Origin: Tetradesmus obliquus
Lineage: Eukaryota > Chlorophyta > Chlorophyceae > Sphaeropleales > Scenedesmaceae
Direction: 5' to 3'
Assembly: GCA_030272155.1 (NCBI GenBank)
Contig: CP126194.1
Span: forward strand, 4,455,501 to 4,519,500
Length of the DNA: 64,000 nucleotides
In this document: positions 46,343-57,664 of the stretch, piece after piece
Layout of the letters: every line of letters begins with the position of its first letter
Position numbering within the stretch: the stretch's first letter is position 1
Program-made: the position numbers and the translations under genes
Notes under the pieces: generated by a model
What the model saw: only the letters and a program-made list of their open reading frames with translations
Database searches by the model: none
Told to the model about the DNA's origin: nothing

Positions 46343-49253
46343 CACTGCGCTGCGTGGCTTGCTTTTGCTCTTCGGCAACCCTACTCGGCACAACTGTACG
46401 TGGCTGGCGAATGTGGAGGGATAATGACCCCACGGCACCCCGGCAATACAAAACTGCAGTGGACAAAGGCGTAGTGATCGAGGTATCGGCCTGAAGTAGA
46501 ACGAAACATGACAGGAAAGGTCTACCACTTTGTCAAACCCTTGGGTATCCCATTTGGACAATAAAGTATGCTATACCGTAAGTTTCTTCAATGTTATTGG
46601 TTAACACGTTGCAGGTGCCCGCCAAAGCACGGTATCGCGGATTCCGTTGTGGCGGGCGCTCTCACGTTTGACGCTATCTGCGTCTAGTGTAATCCTGGAT
46701 CATCGTCGCACCCGAAAACAATGGAGCAGACCGTAGTGTTTATGATTGGAGTTGCAGCTTGCCATGCCTCGCCTTACGTTGCGCACAACAAGTTCTTCTT
46801 GTTGCCCTGATGCAGCAGTGCTGTTGCAGCTGATACCTCCGGGCATCGCACCAGAATCAGCAACGCTACTGACAGTTCCTGGCATGCACTGCTCAAACAT
46901 CAAGTAAGTGACCGGTGATGATCATGTTGCTCCGGCCAGTTCCTGAACAGCTAGAAGCATCATGCTGTCAAAAGGCAGCACTGCTGAGTTACCTCTTATA
47001 GCGCCCTACATGGCTGTCAGCAAAACAGCATGATCGTTTTCTGCAAAGCTGTGCCGCGGCTATGCTGTATCTGAAAAGCCTACACACCGGTGCTGCGCAC
47101 CAACCTGCGCACAGGCACTCGTCTACAATACGTCAATTTACAGGCACTGCTGCTGGCAGCACCGCTCAGCAGTGCCGGGGATTCATCTTAGACAACTGCG
47201 CTGCATGATCAGCAATGCACCAACTCTAGCCTGGACATGCCTAAAACAACCCATGCCTTCAGCTGTTGCGTATAGACCACATCTGCCTCTGACAAGGCGA
47301 TCGCAACCCTCAGGCAACCGACCAGCATTCCTTTACGTGTAACCTGATGTAAGACACAGATACATGCCAGCAAAGCAATGCAGGGTGTCAAAAAAAATGG
47401 GCACATCAATATGATGATGTAGATATCATGCTGCATATACACCAGCAGCCACCATTACCTGCTGCCGTTCCCGGCAGCAAGGCAAGGTGCAACCGCCCCA
47501 AACAGCTGGGCACACACTGCAGCAGCCCAACCAGCCCCGTGGCAGGAACGCAACTTTGAAAGCAGTCTGTGTCACTAACCTCACCGATTAGGTGAGGCCA
47601 GGTGTTGCTTCCAGTCACTGGGTGGTTGCACTCCCACTGATAATGGCACCATGGATGCAAACGATGCGCATGTACCTAGTGCACACCAACAGGGAAGGAG
47701 GGCTGCAAAAATCACATATGATTGCATGTTTGGGCGAGTGCAATGTGATGCAATGACCAGCGTGCGTTAACAAGCACGCTTGAGCTCCACAGCCACACCA
47801 CATGACAATGCCCAGCAAATGGCACACATGCAAGCATGTGCTCTCTGCTGTTTGCCCAGAAAAAAAGCTTGAGACTGCTGCTGCATCCAGTGTGTGCAAT
47901 AACGCTTGTCGCCATGACTATGGCTGCAAAAAGCGGGAAATTTTTCAGCCAGGTACGCTTATGAAGTGAAGTGAACTTTTGAAGCATGCAAATACACACC
48001 GGATGAAACAACACAGCACAACCTTCTGACAGCAGGACCAGCATGTCCTGAGCAACTGACCTGACCATGCAGCAAACCATGCACGTGATACCACATGCAC
48101 ACTCAGCAATGCACTGCTGGCTTGGCCATCTGGTGCCAAATCAGCAGATGAAGCACCGCCTAAACTGACTTGCTTCATGTGCTGACCGGCAGTGACATGG
48201 TTGGCGACAGCTGTCAGTGCATTGCTTAGCATGGATATGGTGACCAATTGCATCCAACTCAGTGTAGGGCGATTCTGCTGCCGCTGCTCACAGGCCATAA
48301 AGTCTGTTAGATGCAAGTACAGCACAGCACACGAGCACAAATGGCAGCAGAGGTGCGGGTGCTCCTGTCAATCTTGCAACCTGCTGCCACTGCTGTTGCT
48401 GCCAGAACGTGCAAGACACTGCTGCCAGAGCTGTTGCTGTCCCCTCCGCTGCCAAGGCAGCTGCCAACGTCCATTGCTGTCACTTGACACACTGTGCTGC
48501 TGACGCCGCAGCTGATGTAATTGCGCAATCAATGCTGCCAACGCTGCCACTGCTGCAAGCTCACCTGGAAAGCACGGGTTGACCACCAGACCCTCACCTC
48601 ACAGCAGAGCAGAGCAGCATGCAGGCAGGTTCCATCATAGTGCATGCACATCTGCAAAGCAACCCCCATCTGCCTCTCCACCCGTCCCAGTCTGCAACCC
48701 CGCCCCATCCCAGCTCCCCAGGCCCCCTGCACAGCCGGTGGCTGGTGTTGCCCAGCGCTCAAAGCACCAGAGCAACCCAGGACGCAACCAGCAGCGCAGC
48801 CCGTGCCGCCTTACCAAGCAGCAACAGGCCGGCCTGTGCGTACCCACAAACCTGCTGCACAACCAGGGACTGGAAGTGTCCAGCGGCAGCCATGTTGTTG
48901 ACATTCAAACAAAGTTCGAATGTAACGGCCACACACCAGCACACCCCAGGGGAGCCCCACTGGTTTACAGATGTTCCACGGCCGACTCAAGGGACTGTGG
49001 CTCGCAGGAAATCTGCTGTGACACGTGTGTGATATAGAACGTGATGTTACACCTCGCTTACTCGCGCACAACCAGAAGTGATCACCATGTACCCTCTCTA
49101 CGCCGCACGCCCTGCAAGCAGGCACACAAACATCCACGCGCTGCGCTTGCCGCGCCGCGCCGCCACCTGCCGACGAGCCAGAGGCTTGGCAGCAGGCCAG
49201 GGGCCTTGCAGGACACCAGCCGCTGCTGTTTCAGCAGCTGCAAGGTGCTCTGC
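46343..49253. other. intergenic: phosphorylase upstream region and S13 3' flank
   Basis: This 2.9 kb region has no recognisable gene. The part next to 46343 is the phosphorylase promoter/5' UTR; from about 47000 the plus strand becomes CA-rich, which is GT-rich in the S13 sense, with TTACA at 48965 and 49047. The open frame at 46700-46903 (minus) has no recognised domain. Confidence 0.4.
49047..49051 (-). terminator. candidate TGTAA poly(A) signal for RPS13
   Basis: TTACA on the plus strand lies 203 bases beyond the S13 stop codon. Confidence 0.4.
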
Positions 49254-49353
49254 TTAGGCCACCAGGGTGGAGGCAGTGGCAGACTCGTACTTGAAGGTGG
49301 GCGCCAGCTTGCGGGCCTTCTGCTCGCACAAACAGCAGGGCAGCGGGAGCAAC

Positions 49354-49385
<32 letters not shown>

Positions 49386-49701
49386 TAGCACGGAAGCATG
49401 GTCAGCAATGGCAATGCAATTCACACGCCATACAGCAAAGCGGCTGCCACTGTCACTGCCCATTGGCGCTGTGGAGTGCAGCCTGCTGCTTCAATTGCTA
49501 CCCTGCTGCTGCCAGGCCCTGCAGTGCCCGCTACCAGCTGGATCTCCTGCTGCGTTTTGCTGCTGCTGTGCACTCAGCACGCTCTCTGGACTGTGCGGAG
49601 CGCAGCACGCGTTTTCACCTGTTTGTAACGCGCCAGCCTCCTGCTTCGCTGCGCTACTGCTGCTAGTGCCCTGCACCTGCCACTGCTGCTGTGCACTGCA
49701 C

Positions 49702-49736
<35 letters not shown>

Positions 49737-51311
49737 AACAGCACTGCCTCACCTTGTAGTAGCGCGCCAGCCTGTGGATGCGGCTCTCGATCAGGATGAG
49801 CCTGAACTTGCCGTCCTTGTCCTTCCTGTTGCGCTCCAGGTGCTTGCGCATGGACACAGCCTTCTTGATGAGGAAGTACAGGTCCTCGGGGATCTCTGGG
49901 CCCAGGCCGTGGCCCTTCAGGATGCGCAGCACCTTGCTGCCGGTCACGCTGGTCACCTGCGAGGTGTGGCAAGGAGTGATAGCAAGAGGGTGCGGGCGGC
50001 ATATAGGTTGGGTGGGGCATGGTGAGGCATGGTGAAGCATGCTGGGTGAAGACATGGGCACAGCTGTGCAGCACCTTGCTGCCAGTCAAGTTGGTCACGT
50101 GTTGCGATATGCAGTGACAAGTGCGGTGAAATCGGCCACACAGGATGCGGTGTTGTTCGTTGGGTACATAGGTGTGGCAGGTGTGGTGTGGTGCAGAGCT
50201 TTGAAAGAAGCTGGCATGCTAGGTGAGCAAGGGGAGCTGTGGTGTGTGTGGGATGCTTTGCTGCAGCTGGAGCACGAGCGCGTGCGAGAGGCACAGCAAC
50301 TGCTGCCTGAGTGCTGTGCGGTGGCGTAAAAAAGCCCCATGGTGGGGACAGCGTTGCTGCTGCTTTCAGGACGTAATGTGTAGACCGCTGTGACTGTTGA
50401 ACCTGTAAGCCAGACGCCATAAGGCTGTTCCGTGTCAATGGCTGTCTGCAGCGGTGCACATACATAGCTGCTGCTGCTACTGCTGCTGGCGCGCACCTGG
50501 GGGATGCCGTGGCTGTCACGCAGCAGCACACCAATCTGGCTGGGGGTCATGCCCTTCTTGGCCAGCTTGCAGATGTGGTCAGTGACCTGCAAAGACAGTA
50601 AAATAGTGATCTTGTTGCATAAAACCGGAGAAGCTACGCTCAAGGCTGCTGCACCCGTTCCTGCAGCCTGCTGTCCTGTTGCTCTAGTGCTGCAGAAGGT
50701 CTTCAATATGCTGGTGTGCGTCCAAGAGAGCCCCAACGAGGTTCGCTCCAACAACAAGCAATTCAGCGCATTCTATAACTCGCATAGGGGCGCAAGAACA
50801 GAAGGCGGCCGTCGGCCAGTGCTGCTTGCCGGCGTACCTCAGTGGGGGTGACCTTGCACCAGCTGGGGGGTGTCCTCTTGTAAGGCAGGGCACTGCTGGA
50901 CATGCCCTTGCCCTTGCTGCACGACAGGCGAAAACAATGAACAGGTCAGAGAGTCTCCGCGTGCGCTGTTGGGCGCGATCCTTACAGCCATCGCGCAAAC
51001 CATATTTAAGGCTTTGGAACATTCATAGAGGCGTGCGCTGCCATGCAGATGATGGGGGACGGAAAGTGGCCTGAGGCAGGCTGCTGCTGGCACTTGCAGC
51101 AATCGCGCCCTTCTGTACTGTGCAAACACTTGCTGCACCGACAGCAGCTGCAGAAACCAGCCTATAGGCCAGCGACACACACTCGCATGCAGCTGCTGAG
51201 GCACCAGCAGCAGCAGCAGCACCAGCACCAGCACCGACCCTGCTGTTGCTGTTGCTGCTGCTGCTACTCGCTGTCTAGCAAGCCTGGAACTCACGAGTGC
51301 ATGCGACCCAT
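49254..51311 (-). CDS. RPS13: cytosolic 40S ribosomal protein S13 (uS15)
   Basis: Five exons (51295-51311, 50838-50916, 50497-50586, 49753-49956, 49254-49319) encode exactly 151 residues, the canonical eukaryotic length. The protein is a small-subunit component near the platform, binding 18S rRNA. Visible conserved blocks are [100 protein letters not shown] and [19 protein letters not shown]. The first exon has only 17 bases. The C-terminus [12 protein letters not shown] is normal for the family. Intron 4 carries a CAG/CTG pair and intron 3 a decayed copy of the start of exon 4. Confidence 0.98.
49320..49752 (-). repeat. complementary CAG/CTG pair in RPS13 intron 4
   Basis: Plus strand (CAG)10 at 49355-49384 and (CTG)11 at 49703-49735. 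In the S13 sense this is CAG x11 close to the donor and CTG x10 close to the acceptor, the same order as in miaB intron 4. Confidence 0.9.
50055..50105 (-). repeat. decayed duplicate of exon 4 start in RPS13 intron 3
   Basis: GCAGCACCTTGCTGCCAGTC and flanks repeat the 5' end of exon 4 (49925-49956) about 135 bases upstream. The copy still reads [11 protein letters not shown] against [11 protein letters not shown], but its acceptor AG is lost. Confidence 0.85.
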
Positions 51312-52340
51312 TTTGACTGTTTGTTGCAAGAAACTGGCAACAGCCAAGCTGAGTTGAAGAAAGAGGGCGAGTGCAGTGGTGCCAAGCACCAAAGTATGCT
51401 GCAGAGTTTGCCATGACAGGCTGGGTTCAGGGCTTGACGAGCTACTTCGACGGCGCTGCAATGACAGGTGCTTTGATAAGGACTTTCGCATCATACATGA
51501 CGTTACCTGCTGCCTCTCATTGTCCTGATCGACGATCGTGACGGTGAGCGCCACGTGCACAGACACGGGAAGGACGCCCCGGTCAACCCAGTATAAAATT
51601 GGTACAACGTGCAAGCAGGTCAATCATTTCAAGCATAGTGCAGCATAATGAGTACTCACATGGCTAGAAGTGGTCCCCCAAAAGGCCACCATGGCTGCTG
51701 AACCTCGTATTGCAAGCATGTGTGCCAGCGCAACATCGCGTACCAAGCACTCTGCATGCTATGGCTGTTGTTATAAACACTTTGCTTTGCATTTTCCATG
51801 TTTACATTGAGCAAACAGTCTTCAGGCTTCAATGTAGAGTATTAAAGCCCCAATAACTTGCCACCAGCAGCTTCAAGTTCAAAACTGACACGATGGTGTA
51901 GTGCTGCAGTGCTGAAACCAAAGGCACAAGCCCAGGATTTATAAGATATGGCAATTAATCAGCACGTGGTGGGTGGCGCGTGGTGGCGCGTGCAAACGAA
52001 GCCACCAGTAGGGATGCAGGCGAACCAGACGGCTGCCACTGGCTGCCAGCCGGAGTGCAGTGCAATAATTCTCAGTGCAGCAACAACTTCTGATGCTCTG
52101 TCACACCGCGACCAGTACACAACGGCAACATCATAACACAATGCTGTGCTGCAGATGTATGAGCAGGCTGTAAATCACAGATAGAGCAAGCGCATGCCCT
52201 CAGGGGACAGCCTCCAACTCGTTGTCGGACAACAGAAACCTGGTTGCGTACAGCATTGCTGGCAGCAGGCACATCCAGATGATACTGGTGCGCTTTGCCC
52301 ATACAGCAGCTGCTTCAGCAACGGCCAAAAAACTTTGCTG
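51312..52340. other. intergenic: bromodomain 3' flank and S13 upstream region
   Basis: The S13 promoter lies next to 51312. Copy 2 of the dispersed repeat is at about 51630-51735, next to an exon-like minus-strand stretch at 51510-51590. The rest probably holds the bromodomain 3' UTR (TTACA at 51802-51806). Confidence 0.4.
51630..51735 (-). repeat. dispersed ~100 bp repeat, copy 2 (exon-like)
   Basis: This is the same orientation and core as copy 1 at 37240-37345. The shared core runs from about the CATAATG/CACTCACATGGC boundary to the GGCTGCTG/ACCTC boundary. In the minus sense the frame QPWWPFGGPLLAM precedes GTGAGT. The adjoining minus-strand stretch GVLPVSVHVALTVTIVDQDN, ending at a GTAACG donor-like site, could be a relic exon. 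No family is recognised. Confidence 0.75.
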
Positions 52341-52985
52341 CTACAGCTGCAGCGGGTCATCTTGCCCTGACAGCAGTGCTGGCGAATTCGCATGCTCTGG
52401 CTGCGGCTGCAGGTGTGGCTGCTGCGCCGGCGGCAGCACTGGGGGCTTCTGCTGCTGCTGCTGCTGCACAGCAGCTGGTTTGGGCGCTCCGGCTGCCTGT
52501 GGCGGGGGTGCTGCCGCAGTAGGCTGCTGTTCCTGCTTTGCTGGCAGCGGCTGTGATGCCGTGCGTGAAGCTGGCTGTGGCGGCGCTTGTTGCTGCGCCG
52601 GCTGCTGCTGCGACTGCTGCTGCTGCTTGAGCACGTTGCGCAGCACCTGCTGTTGCTGCTCCAGCAGCTGCCGCTGGTGCTCCAACACCTGTTGCCACGG
52701 CATGCAGACAACAACAAGTTTGTTGCTGTTTCTGAACAAGGGCGGTCTGGGGGCTGATGCATCAGGTGCAGTGCCAAGCAAGTGCCAGGCGGGACGAGCC
52801 AACATTGTGCAAGCCATCACATCAGCAACGCATGTGTGCCCTCAGCATCTTGCAAGCTGCCCTCTATAGATTGCAAGCACCCCACAACCAATACTGCAGA
52901 CCACCTTCGCTCGTAGTCTCTGTAAAGCAACAGCAAAACCGCATGCACGCACGCACACACGCACACCCTCTACCCACATCCACGC

Positions 52986-53026
<41 letters not shown>

Positions 53027-54218
53027 CAGCAGCAGCAGCGCACCTTGTGCTGCTCTTTGTGCTGCTCCTGCAGCTTGGTGTGCTTCGCCTGCAGCTCCCG
53101 CAGCTGCGCCTCAGCCTCAGCTCGCGCAGCAGCCTCCTCATCCAGCCTGCCCCGCAGCTGCTTTGCCTCCTCTTCGCTGGTGAGCAGCGAGCGCTTGAGC
53201 TTCTTTGTGGCCTGCCGCAGCCCCTCTGCCTCTGAGACTGCCTGCGCGCGCTTTGACACGACGCGCTTCCACACCGCTAGGAACGCCAGCTCGTCGGCAT
53301 CTGCAGGGAGGGGATAAACAAACACACAGTGCAAGGGGTTATGAGTAGTGAAAGCGTAAAGCATCAAAAAATGGCCAGCGGAGGAGGATTCTGGCAGGCA
53401 GAGGTTGTTCATATGGAGAGAGAATGAGGGCTGAAGACCAGTATGCATATGTCTAGCGGGCTGGTGACACGATGACCTCAACGCCAGCATCCTACCAGCC
53501 ATCACAAAGCAGGCGCAAGGAGACACACGTACACAACATGTGCTCACTGTGCTGCCGCCCAACCAAGCACACCCAGCACAAACCACGGCTGCTGCAAGTG
53601 CCTGTACACGAATCACTGCTAGCATCGCGGCAGCCCCCCACCTGATGTGCCCAGCTGCTTGGCTGCCTGGCTGTTGCTCAGCTGCTCCAGTGCATCATAG
53701 TCCACGCCAGGAACCATGCTGCCTGCTGCTGCCCCTGCAGCAGCCGCAATCGCTGCAGCAGGCATCCCTGCCCCGCCACTGATGTTTAGGTTGTTGCTGG
53801 CGAGCCTGCATCGCTTGGCTAGGCCGGCTCTGCCGTCTGCTGCTGCTGCTGCTGCTGGGCCGGCTGGTGCGGCTGGTGCTGCTGCTGCGCCTGCTGCCTG
53901 CATGTTGCTGCCGGAGGCCACGCGCTTGAGTGATAAGCGCATGGGTTCTGGCGATGGCTGGTGCTGCTGCCGGGCGGCCTGCATGCACACACGCAGAGAT
54001 GAGGCAAAACAAACAATACGACCCTGACATAGGCCACCCAGGCACAACACAAGGAGCAGCTCGTACAACACCAGCATTAGCAATAGCGACAATGTCACAA
54101 TACCTTGAACGCTGCCATTGCATACCACTGCCGAGCGTTGTAGCCCAGGCGGCAAGCATCACGCATGTTCTGCTGCACACATCAGGCACATGGCTTGACC
54201 TGCACGACGCATGTGTTC

Positions 54219-54282
<64 letters not shown>

Positions 54283-55470
54283 ACCGTCCGCGCCGCAAGC
54301 CCCGCCTGCCGCCCGTCCTCGCCGCCATCGCTATCGCTGCCGGCAGAGGTGTTGCTGGCCCGCAGCAGCGCCACCTCCCGTGGTGCGCGTGGCCTGCTGC
54401 CGCCTGCCGTGCCCTTTCCTGCAAGCCCGCCTGCATCTGCGCGCTGCTGCGCCGTGCTCAGCTCGCGCGCTGCTCCTGCAACCGCCTCCTCCATGCGACG
54501 CTCCATTGCTGCCTCGAGCTTCTCTGCGCAGCGCGTCACGGGGTGCTCTTCGCCGTTGTACTTGCGGCAGTTGTCCCAGATGCGCTTGATGTCTGCGCGC
54601 CACTCGTCCATGGTTTTGTATGCGCCTGCGCGCACCTTCTCGCGCGCTGTCTTGAGGTCCATGGGGTGGGTGATGACCACTGGGTAATCTGGGATGCCCT
54701 GTGAAAGCAAGTGGGCAACAGTATTGCCAAGACACAAATGCACATACACAGGCATGCAGGGAGCGGATTGGCGGCAGCAGCAAGTGGGCCAGGCTGCAGA
54801 TGCCGACTGTGTGTGTACTACACAACAGCACAACTGGACGTAGGACACGAGTGCCAGGCACGATGTGTTTGATGCCTGCAAGGACATGTGCAAGCAGGCA
54901 ACAGCAGGCAGGGGCTGTGCTGCACTGCTGCTGCATAAGCTGGACTGCGAGTTGGTAGCAGCTGCCTGCACTGATCGCATTTACATGCTGCTGCAAGATC
55001 ATTGTAACTGACTAGCATCAATGCTATTTTACTTGACATCAGCAGCGAGCCAGGCAAGCAGTTACACCCACCAGCGCCTCCCAATCTACTGGCGCCCTGA
55101 ACGGGTCAGCTTCTTTGTACTTTGCCAGAAGGTTGAGCATGTACAGGGCAGTCTCGCGCTCCAGACGAGTCAGGCCGCTGCCAGTGGGCTGCGCTGGAGC
55201 TGCAGCTGGTGCAGCAGCTGCTGTTGCTGCAGGCGAGGAGATGCGGCCCGCCACCACAGGCGCACCAGGCGCCGGTGGAGGCGCTGCTGCGCGTGGCTGC
55301 TCTGCTGCAGCAGGCACCTTGTCTAAGTGCCCCTGAGGCTGCTGCATGGTGCTGTTGCTGCTGAGCTTGGCTGGGCCGTTGATGTGTGCTGCTGTTGTTG
55401 AGGCCAGAGGCTGTGTTGGGGCTGCTGACACTACGCCGGCCTGGCCGAGCATGGACCCATCAGTCATCAT
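52341..55470 (-). CDS. bromodomain protein (BET/GTE-like, acetyl-lysine reader)
   Basis: Five exons (55072-55470, 54285-54698, 53642-53978, 53044-53300, 52341-52688) encode 584 residues. The bromodomain spans about residues 100-215: RLERETALYMLNLLAKYKEA, FRAPVDWEALGIPDYPVVIT, HPMDLKTAREKV, then RIWDNCRKYN where Asn181 is the expected acetyl-lysine-binding residue. A Lys/Arg patch follows in exon 3. Exon 4 encodes a strongly charged coiled coil (about 385-468: KRAQAVSEAEGLRQATKKLK, EEEAKQLRGRLDEEAAARAE). The Gln/Pro/Ala-rich tail has LEHQRQLLEQQQQVLRNVLK. An ET domain is not evident, so the similarity to plant GTE proteins is partial. The Ser run predicted after RT is intron: the GTGAGC donor directly precedes a (CTG)20 tract. 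Start: first ATG of GMMTDGSML; an upstream non-ATG extension is ignored. Confidence 0.9.
52988..53039 (-). repeat. CAG tract in bromodomain gene intron 4
   Basis: (CAG)12, one GAG and four more CAG on the plus strand, next to the donor of exon 4. In the gene sense this is CTG on the donor side, an exception to the pattern seen elsewhere. Confidence 0.85.
54220..54279 (-). repeat. (CTG)20 beside bromodomain exon 2 donor
   Basis: Twenty perfect CTG units on the plus strand (sense CAG/AGC) start immediately after the GTGAG donor. It is the longest perfect triplet tract in the window. Confidence 0.95.
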
Positions 55471-57091
55471 GCCTCTGGCTGCATTAATCGTTTTGTTACG
55501 CTGTGTATCCAATCGGTGAGCAGACAATCGCCGCCTTGGGGTGGCCAACAGCAGTGGTCAACGGAAGATCCGAGGGTAAATAGCGATAAACAAAGGCTTT
55601 TACTGCTTTCGATGAGCGCTTCCTCCTCCGTGTCTGCCTGCGCGGCGTCCTCTGTCAACAAACACCTTCTTGACACCCTGCAGAGCCCCAGGGCCCTCAC
55701 AGAGAGTGCTCTATTCCACTCTTCCAGCAGTCACGAGAGCACAGCAGCAGAGTCTGAGCCTGAAGTTTTGCTATAGTGACCAGGGGGCTGCCAGGCGTGT
55801 TGGCAGCTGCTTACTAGCTGTGGTGGTCCACCCAACTGGGCAGCTCTTTGACTGAGTCTGAGCACACCGCAGGCTGCAGTGACACCTACAGCAGTCACAG
55901 CACAGTGTGCATGGCCACAAGCAATGCATATCTGAATAGCGGACTGTCGCGCAGGTATGCTATCTGGTAACAAAAGGCAGTCAAGCATGCAGCTGTCAAG
56001 CCTTTCAGGTGCCACGAGCACTACGATGGCAGTTGTGAAGGGTGTGAAACTGACGTGAGTTACATGAGCATTCCTTTTCTTAGTGAAAAAGGCGTGAGTT
56101 GGCCCTTACAGTAACTGCGTCCATTGTGCTAGCTGCCAGCGGCGCAGTGCGTGCATGAGCAGCTTATGGCTGCTTCCCACTTAGGCAGTGCTGGTGTAGC
56201 GCGGCTATGCCCAGCACTGGACGTTCTGCAGTGCTTTAAGGACACTGACTGGCAGTCGCTGCATATGCATGCCCCACACACTGGGGCCATGGGCACCTAA
56301 ATGGCTGGGCTGCCAGCTGCTCAAACGGCAGGGCTTTCAAGGGCAGAGGTTAAGCCTACGACCAACCCCACCGCCCACCGCACCACTCGCACGCCATGTC
56401 CTGAAAAGTCTGCGGCCTGTTGCGGTGTTGTTCAAGCAAAATGTTGGCGCCCTCCCTGCAGGCTGGTACTTTGGATAGATGGCCGAATGCCTGGTGTCCC
56501 TCTAAGGTACATGCAGGCGTGATCGCATGACTGCGGGTGTGGCTCATGTTACGCTGTTCATGCAGTACCTGCTCCTGCCGCCGCTGCCGAGGTTTCCACA
56601 AAGTGCAGCTGGCAGCTGCAAGCCTGCAGGTAGGTCAACAGCAGTGCAGCATGGCTGAAAGAGAATGCAGACGGCCCTTGTTTTTTTTGGCATGCTAGCA
56701 ATGAATTGCACTGTACAGTTCCCACACTCCATAGATTGCTGTTCTGCAACTGTACAGCAGAATGAGTGCCGCGTCCCTTCACCACGGCACACACGTCATG
56801 TGCAAGGATAAAAAGAGCGTCCACAACTGGATATTGATAGAACATGGCATCGCCTATACTGACAAGGAGCACCTGCGGCAGGAGCACTATAATCGTTCAA
56901 TACAGCATGGGCACTGGCAGCCCCCTCCTTGCCACGTACATGACAAGAGGTTACGTTCGTTACCGACAGCCAACGCATCCAGCGATCCAGCTTGCACGAC
57001 AGACTTCAAAGTACGAGTTAGAGATATTTCTGCTTTTAGCTTGTACGGCTCAGTTTGTTTCGTGACAGCAGCACCGACAGCAGCAGCCAAC
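55471..57091. promoter_or_regulatory. divergent intergenic region, bromodomain / FAM136A-like
   Basis: This should contain two promoters. A plus-strand open frame (55516-55776, with an ATG at 55611) is Ser-rich and matches no family I know. The frame of the FAM136A-like start is open upstream to 56762, but that extension has no family support. Short exon-like pieces near 56024-56052 and 56567-56630 have splice-like borders; I do not call a gene from them. Confidence 0.35.
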
Positions 57092-57568
57092 ATGTCTCAG
57101 CCACCGACAGTCCAAAAGCTGCAGAGCGTGAGTAGCAGCATTTGTATTTGTAGCACCTGCATATTCGCATAGTGACCACGGCGGACGCGAAACTGGGTGG
57201 ACTGGCAGGAACAGCAGGCACCTCAGCGGCAGCAGCAGCAGCAGCAGCAGTAGCAGCAACAGCAGCAGTAGCAGCAGCAGAGAGAGCCACGTATGCATGC
57301 TACATATAGAGAGCGTACAGTGAACCCAGCAGCCGCGTGGCGTTAGGCTGCTCAGCATCGATTGATGGCGTCATCGGTGGCTTCGTCTGCAGAGGTGTTA
57401 ACACCTCTGAAACGTTCTGGAGGTGCTGGCATGCGCTGTGGCATCACCGATGCTGAAGCAGATCCGTTGCAGCGCTCCTGCTTGCTTGCCTGCTGCTAAT
57501 GCTGCATGCCTGCCTGCTGTTGATCCTGCCCGCCTGCTTAATGATGATGATGATGATGCTGCTGCTGC

Positions 57569-57608
<40 letters not shown>

Positions 57609-57610
57609 GC

Positions 57611-57664
<54 letters not shown>

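Noticed and set aside
46700-46903. Small open frame upstream of the phosphorylase gene
   Set aside because: 67 codons without recognised domain, no supporting splice context or conservation known to me.
54220-54284. Poly-Ser tract in the bromodomain protein
   Set aside because: It begins exactly at a GTGAGC donor; the downstream exon joins in phase without it.
55516-55776. Ser-rich 86-codon open frame
   Set aside because: It starts from a promoter region between divergent genes, low complexity, no family match; could be real but is unsupported.
56024-56640. Short multi-exon gene starting MAVVKGVKL
   Set aside because: Splice-like borders exist, but the pieces cannot be joined into a convincing conserved protein.
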